A stretch of 64,000 bases of DNA from Lactuca virosa (Eukaryota > Streptophyta > Magnoliopsida > Asterales > Asteraceae): the NCBI GenBank assembly GCA_928212115.1, contig CAKMRJ010004445.1, positions 2,024,507 to 2,088,506 on the forward strand. The letters are read 5' to 3'. The notes under the pieces are model-generated. The model was given only the letters and a program-made list of their open reading frames with translations. It did not search any database and was not told where the DNA came from. Of the stretch, positions 56,419 through 64,000 are shown piece after piece; the first letter of the stretch is position 1, and each line of letters opens with the position of its first letter. The position numbers and the translations under genes were made by a program.

Positions 56419-56664
56419 TCACACACCAACAAACAAATGCGGATAGCGACCCATCATGTCATTCTCCGTCTCCCAGGTGAGATTCGGCCCATTCGTGTGT
56501 TTCCATCGGACAAGCACTAACTCGACCATCTTGCGTCGCAACTTCTTAATCTTTCGGTCAACGATTGTCTCTGGTTCTTCAATCAACCTTTTGTTCTCAT
56601 CGATTCTCAACTCCGAAAGTTGAATCATGTCGGAACTTCTCCAGTGAACTTCCTCAAATAACAC
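56419..56664 (-). pseudogene. T2 chromodomain, out of frame with integrase
   Basis: The 81-aa frame has PETIVDRKIKKLRRKMVE and VLVRWKHTNGPNLTWETE, a Tekay-group chromodomain (binds modified histone tails, targets heterochromatin). It lies at the integrase C-terminus, but one frameshift near 56640 separates them. Confidence 0.85.
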
Positions 56665-57737
56665 ACATGGAAGGTGTTATGAATTCCATTCAGTTCTTCT
56701 GGTAGTTCGAGCTTGTAAGCTTGGTTCCCAATCCTCTGAAGAAATTTAAACGGTCCAATAAACCTTGGACTTAATTTTCCCATTTTACCAAATCTTATAA
56801 GTCCCTTCCACGGCGAGACTTTAAGCAAAACCGAATCTCCAACTTCAAAAGTCATCGGTCTTCGCTTGTTGTCAGCATAGCTCTTTTGACGATCCTGAGC
56901 TGCTAACATTCTTTCTCTGATTATTTTCAGCTTTTCAGCGGTTTGATGAACCATCTCCGATCCCGTAAACTGCTTTTCCCCGGCCTCAAGCCAACAAGAC
57001 GGCGTACGATAGTTCTCTTCGTACAAAGCTTGATAAGGTGCCATCTTTAAGCCCGAGTGGAAACTATTATTGTAGGAAAATTCTACCAAAGGTAAATGTT
57101 CATCCCAGTTACCTTGGAATTCCAGGGTACATGCTCTCAGCATATCTTCAAGCGTTTGTATCGTTCGTTCTCTCTGACCATCAGTCTGTGGATGGTAAGC
57201 TGTACTCAAACACAACTTGGTACCCAATTCCTCTTGTAGACTTTTCCAAAACCTCGAGGGGAAACAGCTGTCATGATCTGATACAATCGTTAACGGAATA
57301 TCGTGAAGCCTCACTATTTCCTTCACGTAAGAATTCGCAAGCTTATCCATAGACCATTTCTCATTGGCTGCTATGAAATGCGCACTCTTAGTGAATCGAT
57401 CAACGACCACCCAAATCATGTCGTGACCATTCTTTGTTGTGGGCAGTTTAGTGACAAAATCCATAGCAATGTCTTCCCATTTACCCATAGGCACAGGTAA
57501 AGGTTCTAAACTCCCGTATAGTTTCTGATGTTGTGCCTTAACTCTTGCACAAGTCACACACTCGGCCACATACTTCGCAATGTCGACCTTCATCATCGGC
57601 CACCAGTAATAGGGTTTCAGGTCCCTATACATTTTAGTGCTACTGGGATGAATCGAGTACATGGTTTTGTGAGCTTCTTCCATCAGAAGATCTCTGACTC
57701 CTCCTGTCTTAGGTATCCAAATCCGATCTTGGAACAC
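56625..57737 (-). CDS. T2 integrase, one long open frame
   Basis: 370 aa. The N-terminal zinc region has HPSSTKMYRDL and CVTCARVK. The core has MDFVTKLPT (first catalytic Asp), TIVSDHDSCF (second) and [12 protein letters not shown] (Glu). The C-terminal domain has FKFLQRIGNQAYKLELPEEL and FHVCYLRKF. Length and motifs are as expected for a gypsy integrase, but it lacks its own start context, being part of a polyprotein, and its chromodomain is out of frame. Its enzymatic residues look intact. The link from RNase H (57738-57980) is readable only with stops. Confidence 0.88.
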   Translation of the reverse strand: MFQDRIWIPKTGGVRDLLMEEAHKTMYSIHPSSTKMYRDLKPYYWWPMMKVDIAKYVAECVTCARVKAQHQKLYGSLEPLPVPMGKWEDIAMDFVTKLPTTKNGHDMIWVVVDRFTKSAHFIAANEKWSMDKLANSYVKEIVRLHDIPLTIVSDHDSCFPSRFWKSLQEELGTKLCLSTAYHPQTDGQRERTIQTLEDMLRACTLEFQGNWDEHLPLVEFSYNNSFHSGLKMAPYQALYEENYRTPSCWLEAGEKQFTGSEMVHQTAEKLKIIRERMLAAQDRQKSYADNKRRPMTFEVGDSVLLKVSPWKGLIRFGKMGKLSPRFIGPFKFLQRIGNQAYKLELPEELNGIHNTFHVCYLRKFTGEVPT

Positions 57738-57980
57738 CTTCAGTCATGACTGTTTATACCGAACACCAACGTTTTGCCCAAACGTTCTTCCTTTCAGTTA
57801 TTCTTCTTATAACCTTCTTCTTGAGCTTTCTTTATACTTTCCACAATGGTCGAGACAACTTCTATTGTCAACGCTCTTGGCCTTTTCCTTTCAAGATTGA
57901 CTTTCCGACTGAGAGCATCAGCGACAACATTTTGCTTTACCAGGGTGGTAAAGTATCTGACAGTCGTAGTCCTTGAGTAG

Positions 57981-58620
57981 TTATAGCCAGCGTCGTTGCC
58001 TCATATTCAATTCTTTCTGATTAAAGAGATATTGGAGACTCTTATGATCAGTGAAAAGTTTGCACTTCGTTCCATAGAGGTAATGCCTCCATATTTTCAG
58101 AGCGAAAACTACCGCTGCCAACTCCAAATCATGAGTGGGGTAGTTCTTTTCATGTTCTTTCAGCTGTCGAGATGCATACACAACCCAATGCAACTCTTTG
58201 GGTCAAAACACAACCCAATGCAACTCCAGAAAAAATCGCTATAAACAGCGAAGTCTTCAACTCCATCGGGTAGAGATAAAATCAGTGCCTCACATAGCTT
58301 CTTCTTTAACAACTCGAATGCTTCTCTATGCTTATCACTCCAAGCATAAGCAGCTCCTTTGTGGGTCAAAGCTGTTAGTAGAGTAACGATCGAAGAAAAG
58401 CCATGGATAAACCTTTGGTAATATACGGCTAATCCCAAAAAGCTTCGAATCTCCGTGGGACTTTTCGGTTGTTCCCACTTCATTACAACTTCAATCTTTG
58501 CTGGATCAACCATTATCCCTTCTTGGTTGACCACGTGACCCAAGAATTGGACTTCTCAAATCCAAAAATCACATTTGGAGAACTTAGCATACAGCTTCTC
58601 CTTCTTCTTCTTAGGATAAG
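57981..58620 (-). pseudogene. T2 RT thumb and RNase H, broken
   Basis: Traces of the RT end lie at 58620-58544 ([12 protein letters not shown]). The frame 58543-58160 has PAKIEVVMKWEQPKS and [12 protein letters not shown] [16 protein letters not shown], then an RNase H start. A 29-bp period duplication (ACACAACCCAATGCAACTC at 58178 and 58207) shifts it. The frame 58193-57981 has [20 protein letters not shown] and [15 protein letters not shown] palm motifs are absent. Confidence 0.85.
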
Positions 58621-59618
58621 TACTTTCCTTTATCTGTTGCAACAGATCGATGGGTCATGTTCTAACGACCTCTCATCGTATGAAGCAAAGTTTAGACTCA
58701 AGTCTCTTAGAGTCAAATTCCAGAATGGAATATACCTTCCCTCATATTCTAATGTGATATAATCATATTTTTGTATGTAGCATTTCTAGCTATAAGCTTC
58801 CTTAACAACGAGCGTGATTCTATCGATCGCATTGATTTCAATCTTCTGACTTGAGTCAGATGCTACCTCGAACTTGGTTCTATGAACCACGTAACAAACT
58901 CATCGTAGTCGGACTCAATTTGATATGACTAGTAGGGTCAGAATATCAATCATCTTCTTAGTCATTACCGAAACCATGGTAACGACATACTTGAATAAAA
59001 CGAGACCAATCACTAGCTTCTTGGTAACCTTGTGACTTTCCCTGATCCAAGCATGAGTCCTGTGCTTCCAGTAGTATAGATCTCTACTACTATTCACACT
59101 TACTCATACTCGTCCCAAGTATTGTCTCGCAGTCCCCAAGCCCTAAAATCACAAAACAATTTAACACATACGAATGTGTCCAATTAATCATAAAAATTCT
59201 CCTAGACTCTACTAGGACTTCTTCCATGCGTATCTTCAATCCTCAATTCTACTTCAACTCGGTTGGTGATGGAAATTCCAGACTATGGGACAACTTCAAG
59301 AATTACACCAATCGGTCCATCATCCTGCCAATCGCAGGTGTACTTCAGACGTATCGTACTCCTCTAAACGTTCCATTATTTTATCAGACAGATTCTAAAG
59401 GCATGATACCACTCTTACGATATCCTTCGATAGGTGTCATTCAACACATCAGATAACAAAACCAGGGTTTATATTAATTCTTGAAACTAATACACAAAAG
59501 TTCAAGTTCACCCTATACTATGCCTCTAATAGGCTACACTTCCTGATACTAGCTATACCTTGATACGAAGTCTTCATCCTTTATTCCTCGCTTTGTCATC
59601 TACTTCGTCAAGGATCAT
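58621..59618. other. Unassigned stretch inside T2
   Basis: About 1 kb between gag and the RT end where protease and RT should be. No protease or RT motif is visible on -, and the small frames are not recognisable. It is either heavily decayed pol or an insertion that replaced it. Confidence 0.4.
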
Positions 59619-60189
59619 TTAAAATGCTTCTGCCTTTGGCTGTGGCAGTGCATTTGGTTTTGCTCCCTCATTCTTCTTCGGGCAGTCCCTAGATAAATGC
59701 CATTCTCCTCGGCATTCATAGCACACCCTCTTTTTGGATACACACTTGTTGGCGTAATGCCCTGTGTTTCCACATTTGTAACAAGTCACATCTTTTTCGC
59801 ATCTCTCATAGTTCTTTAGCGGTACACTTGGCTTTGTAACTCTCATAGGGCATTGTTGCTTGAAGTGTCCCTCTTTACTACACTTAAAGCAAACTTCTTC
59901 CTCGGTTGGGCATTCGTGGGCATAGTTACCAATCTTTCCACATTTGAAGCATGTCACTTCCTTAGGGCATCTCCTGTTGTGTTTTCTTCCATACTTGTCA
60001 CGCCATGTTGCTTCACCTACTCCTCCAATCTTTGAGAACATGTTGTTATTGTCAGACCTTAAAGACCCCTCAAATTTCCTCTTCTTGCCAACTTCAACCT
60101 TGTTGGCGATAATACCGTTGATCACTTCTTCGACTGACTTAGCGACCCCGATAGCTATCTCAAGAGTAGGTGTCTGGCGTACTGGCACA
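59619..60189 (-). pseudogene. T2 gag C-terminus with four zinc knuckles
   Basis: The frame has four CCHC-type knuckles in a row: CFKCGKIGNYAHEC (the usual His is Asn), CFKCSKEGHFKQQC, CYKCGNTGHYANKC and CYECRGEWHLSRDC. Most plant gypsy gags have one or two. They would bind element RNA. The N-terminal capsid part is cut off by T3 at 60190, where the upstream frame runs into LTR sequence. The C-terminal stop is at 59619. Confidence 0.88.
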
Positions 60190-63119
60190 TGTCACACCCC
60201 CAAACCAAGGATGGCGGAAACGTCCGGGGGTGGAGGACTTCATGTATAGTATCATAACAGCAATTGTAATAGTAATTCAAGCAAACACAACCAACATATA
60301 TATAATTGAAAAAAAATTACATCATTGTATGAATTACATGTTTACAAATCAATTACAATATGTTGATAAAATATGAAATAGTAGACGCCTTAGCGTCCCA
60401 TCCTCAAAAGCACTTGATTACCTGTTTAATAATTTCCTGAGAATAAAAGTTGTTTGAAAAAGTGTCAACACAAAGGTTGGTGAGTTCATAAGCTTTTGTT
60501 TTGTATTATTAAAAGCCTTTCGTTTGTAAAAGTAGTATTTGTGTTAGAAAAATCCAATATTTTCCTTAATGTGTAAATGTAGTCTTAAAACCCAAAGACC
60601 GAAATGTACAAGTAATTTGTCATATTTATAGTAAAACAATGCAAGTTTAAATCGACATAAACTCGTTAAATTTTAATGAAGTTCCCGTAAATTCCAATGT
60701 TTGTTAATACTTTATGTGAGTTTATTATAACCATACTATGACCAAGGTTGCCTAAAACGACGTTCTTCAGGCGTCGGAAATGTTATGACATTTGTCACCC
60801 CAGACCTATCGGTCTAACTGTTGCATGCAGTTTAGGTGTGGGTTTGTCAAACCCAATATAGATCTATACACAAGTATCACGCTCTCCCTCAAGGAGACTC
60901 TGGTTACAATACAGGACTTAATGGTAATTTGAAGTAAATGTCTCACAAAGTCATTAACGAAATTACGTGTTATGAAAACTTGGTACCGTATGGTCGTACC
61001 TTGCTTAATGAAAATATCCTTTGTATAAATGTACCCTTTTTAAATGTATGTGTTATGTAATGTATCATAAACTATACCTATTATAGTTTATCAACCAAGG
61101 GTAGTACGTGGTAATGTATGCAAACTATATTCAAAATAGTTTATTTAATGTTTGAATGTATCGATTGTACTTTGATTATAATCACTTGTTATTCTTTATA
61201 TTTTATATGACCAAATCCAGTTGTAAACTGATGTGTGTCTAAATATTAAGATAAAATGTCATATATTGCAGTAACATATAGTCACATAAAGATATACACC
61301 TTGCTCAACATGTTACAAGGTGAAATGAAATTAACAACAACTTTTCGTTAAAAACAGTTTCTGTTACCGTTCTTAGAAAATTTATAGAAAAATCATCAAA
61401 GCTCTAAATACAAATCCTCAAATTTTGAGAGTTTGTAATATGAGTCTAGTTTGTTCGTAAATTTTATCATGATTTTTAGTGATCTCTAACAGAGGTGAAA
61501 ATGTTCATAATCATAGACTGGTCCGGGTTTGCCTCTGAAATGACAGGCAGTTTTGTAAAAATCACCATAAATTGTAGAAAAATCATATGGAGATGTGCAA
61601 GTAGCCATTTTAAATCTAAGAGTTTGAACTACTTGAACCTGAAACAGTTTTGAAAACTAAAATATTTAAGCTGACCAAAACAGTCCGTGATTAACGTCTA
61701 TCGTTTCTGATGTAATCTGTTAGAAAAAGTTTAATTGTGTTCTTGATGATTTTACTTGTATTCCCCCCTTAAAACTTAAGAAAAACATGTAAATGTATGG
61801 GTATGAACTCACCTTACGTGGTTTCAGTAGATGAAAGTGAGAGAGAGGAAGTGTTCAACTCAAGAACACTAAGAAGATGTCTTGATGATTCGAGAATCTA
61901 ACACCGAATAAGATGGAACTTGTGTAAGATATCAATGATTTGAGTAGAATGGAGTTTAATAATAATGTGAATGATGAAGATACTTACTAATTGAAGAAAG
62001 AAATCCCTGGAGAAAGCCTTGAAGTTCTTGAAGTTGAGAGAAAAGATGAGAGAATTTTGGAGAGTGTTCTTGGTTGCTAAGTGTAGAATCAAAGAGTTTT
62101 ATGGAGAATGAGAAGAGAGGATCAATCCTCCAGCTCTTAGAACGTGGGAAGAGTTGGAGATTGGCTGTAAAGGTCCACTAAGGAGACAAGGGGTAGTGGG
62201 AAAGAGTGGCTGATCATAGAGTGAGGTGGTGGTGGTTTGCTTTTGCCATAAATTAAGGAAAAGGAAATATTCCCTCAATAATTAGTTCAATCACCAATTC
62301 TTTTAATATATTTTATAAAAACCCTGGAGATTTATATATTTTGGGGCCTTAGGTTATAAAATAAAGTTTTGGGTGAAAATCCCACGTTAAAATAATGAAA
62401 AACGGAGTTAAAACGAAGTCGTAGTCGAAAAACCGGTAAAAAGGGCTGTCTGCGAGACCCTCGCTTCGGACCCTCGCATGCGAGGCTTCGGACCCTCGCT
62501 TCGGATGCGAGGTTTCGGATCAGAGGCTTCGGTCTCTGGCTTCGGTTTTTGGCTTCGGATGCGAGGCTTTGGCTTCGGATGCGAGGCTTTGGCTTCGGAT
62601 GCGAGGCTTCGGCTTCGGATGCGAGGCCCCGGCTTCGGATCCTTAAAGCTATTTTACTCGTTTTATTCCCGTTTCAAGCGATTTTTGACCCGGTTAAGGG
62701 TCGAGATGACCCAAATGATTACAAAAAGTTAAAGTAACTTTTGAGAGAGATTTGGGAGAGATTTGGGAGAGATTTCAAATAGAAAGAGATAGAGTGAAAA
62801 CGATTTAGAGCGGTTTCGTTTGTGATTAATTTGAGAGTCTGGCTTCACAACGCAAGGTTCGTAAACCCCATTAAACCGTGTTTTAGTGTCGTACACAATC
62901 CCGATGATTGTGCAATAGTGTTTTATCGCTTTGGTTCGTTGTTTAGCACTGTTAAGGCTAAGGAAAATCAAACACATGAACTTTCCAAATGATGATTTCT
63001 CATTAAAATAGCGAATTGTATAGTGATTACATAACGTAAACCCTAGCATACAAGGGTTATTGGAGTTGACCGGTTTGACTTGTTGACTTTGAATTGACCG
63101 AAATTTGACGGTTGTCACA
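60190..63119 (-). repeat. T3 3' LTR
   Basis: 2930 bp; on + it runs from TGTCACACCCCC to GACGGTTGTCACA. The outer 60 bases match the T1 LTR ends. It lacks the 160-bp module and the 35-bp and 71-bp repeats. A TATATAAAT-like site lies on - at 62331-62340. Confidence 0.88.
62466..62640. repeat. GC-rich tandem repeat in the T3 LTR
   Basis: Four 20-bp units GGCTTCGGATGCGAGGCTTT or close variants at 62551-62630, preceded by looser copies. The perfect palindrome CCTCGCATGCGAGG at 62472-62485 is the same as in both T1 LTRs. It lies about 130 bases upstream, on -, of the TATA-like site. Confidence 0.85.
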
Positions 63120-63134
63120 TCATCCCCCCGTTAG
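63120..63134 (-). other. T3 polypurine tract
   Basis: Read on -, TAACGGGGGGATGA directly precedes the LTR start TGTGACAACC. Confidence 0.88.
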
Positions 63135-63156
63135 AAGGAATTTCGTCCCGAAATTT

Positions 63157-63999
63157 TCATTTTGACTGGGATTTCAAGAGTTGGGGGAAGAGATGTGGAT
63201 ACTTTTGTTTCATCTGATCCTCGCGTTCCCAGGTGAATTCAATTCCTCGTTTAGCGTTCCAACGTACCTTCACGATGGGAATACGACTTTGTTTCGTTCG
63301 TTTGATTTCCCGATCCATGATTTCGACTGGTTCCTCCACGAAGTGGAGATTTTCATTAACTTTGATTTCGTCGAGTGGTATTACGAGTGTCTCATCAGAC
63401 CAACACTTCTTTAGGTTCGACACGTGAAATGTGGGATGTACTTTGTCGAGTTCCTGAGGTAATCGAACTTTGTATGCTACTGGCCCAATCCTAGCAAGGA
63501 TTTCGAATGGCCCGATGTACCTTGGATTTAGTTTCCCGCGTTTGCCGAATCGTATCATTCCTTTCCAAGGGGAAACTTTTAGTAGTACTATATATCACCC
63601 ACCTGGAATTCCAAGGGTTTGCGTCGTTTGTCTAGCGTAACTCTTTTGCCGATCGCGAGACGCTTTCAGTCTCTCTCGAATTTGAACGATCTTTTCTGTG
63701 GTTTCCCTTATGATTTCAGGGCCAGTGAGGGCGCTATTAGAGACTTGCCCTCTAGCTAGCTGTGTATCCCCCACCTCAGCCCAACACAGGGGTGATCTGC
63801 ATTTGCGACCGTAAAGAGCTTCGAATGGAGTGAATTTGATGCTAGTATGATAGCTGTTATTGTAGGAGAATTCGATAAGCGGTAGATGGGTATCCCATGC
63901 TTTACCGAAGTCTATCACACAAGCTCTTAACATGTCTTCCAACGTTTGAATGGTTCGTTCGCTCTGTCCGTCGGTTTGTGGGTGGTAGGCCGTACTCAT
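63157..63999 (-). pseudogene. T3 integrase C-terminal half with chromodomain
   Basis: The frame 63999-63595 has [18 protein letters not shown] with the catalytic Glu and the end of the core ([12 protein letters not shown]). A shift near 63590 leads to 63558-63157 with FGKRGKLNPRYIGPFEI, FHVSNLKKC and the chromodomain (MDREIKRTKQSRIP, VRWNAKRGIEFTWE). The first two catalytic Asp lie beyond the window. Confidence 0.88.
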
Positions 64000-64000
64000 G

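Larger units (their letters stand above)
54116..60189 (-). mobile_element. T2: Tekay-type Ty3/gypsy element, 3' part
   Basis: Order on - from 60189: gag zinc knuckles, an unassigned gap, end of RT, RNase H, integrase, chromodomain, polypurine tract, 3' LTR. The 5' side is cut in gag by T3 at 60190. Protease and the RT palm are deleted. The integrase is the longest intact frame of any gypsy element here. Confidence 0.88.
60190..64000 (-). mobile_element. T3: Tekay-type Ty3/gypsy element, 3' end
   Basis: It has a complete 3' LTR (60190-63119), polypurine tract and the integrase with chromodomain; the rest lies right of the window. It inserted into T2 gag. The integrase is closest to that of T1 (shared LVIPLDEIK-like and VKVRW stretches). 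Confidence 0.88.

Noticed and set aside
62478..62732. Gly/Ser/Arg-rich 84-codon ORF on +
   Set aside because: It is a translation of the 20-bp GC-rich tandem repeat in the T3 LTR, antisense to the LTR transcript.

Overview
This window is plant nuclear DNA made almost entirely of nested LTR retrotransposons. I find no host gene, tRNA, rRNA or organelle gene. The initiator-Met tRNA primer sites, the mix of Sirevirus-type Ty1/copia and chromodomain-bearing (Tekay/Del type) Ty3/gypsy elements, and the recurring 11-mer ACTCGACGAGT suggest an Asteraceae genome, probably lettuce or a close relative. That assignment is recollection plus inference; no search was possible.

Layout, left to right. 1-1766: 3' part of a Tekay-type LTR (T0, + strand) cutting into Sirevirus S1. 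1767-8618: S1 (- strand), with gag C-terminus, protease, integrase, RT-RNase H and a long non-coding spacer, all broken. 8619-13641: gypsy element GA (+ strand), with complete 5' LTR, primer site, gag, protease and RT, cut off after RT and fused to 13642-19397, Sirevirus S2 (- strand: end of RNase H, spacer, and the extra env-position ORF). 19398-20921: reverse-oriented gypsy LTR fragment (L6). 20922-25522: degenerate copia C1 (+ strand) with a complete 5' LTR. 25523-50961: Tekay element T1 (- strand), bounded by the 5-bp duplication CAACA and split by a Sirevirus S3 at 31557-44799 (- strand), itself bounded by the duplication AAGAA with two 326-bp LTRs. 50967-54115: an LTR-derived region (R5) and an unassigned stretch. 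54116-60189: Tekay element T2 (- strand; 3' LTR, chromodomain, integrase, RNase H, four-knuckle gag), cut inside gag by Tekay element T3 (60190 to the window end, - strand).

The elements work as parasites within parasites. The insertion order can be read for several: T1 before S3, T2 before T3, and S1 before T0. Every coding region carries stops, frameshifts or deletions, so none looks autonomous. The LTRs keep recognisable promoters (CTATAAATAG-type TATA boxes), primer sites and polypurine tracts.

The most interesting signals are: (1) a roughly 160-bp module with inverted ends and an invariant 12-base core, present ten times in T0 and T1, in LTRs, leader and the interior of pol, which looks like a non-autonomous mobile or regulatory unit riding in the Tekay family; (2) an intron-like 67-base AT-rich segment placed exactly between the gag and protease frames of GA, with a possible damaged donor; (3) GC-rich palindrome arrays just upstream of the TATA box in several LTR families, each with its own palindrome; (4) a chimeric T1 LTR carrying the 3' half of another family's LTR.
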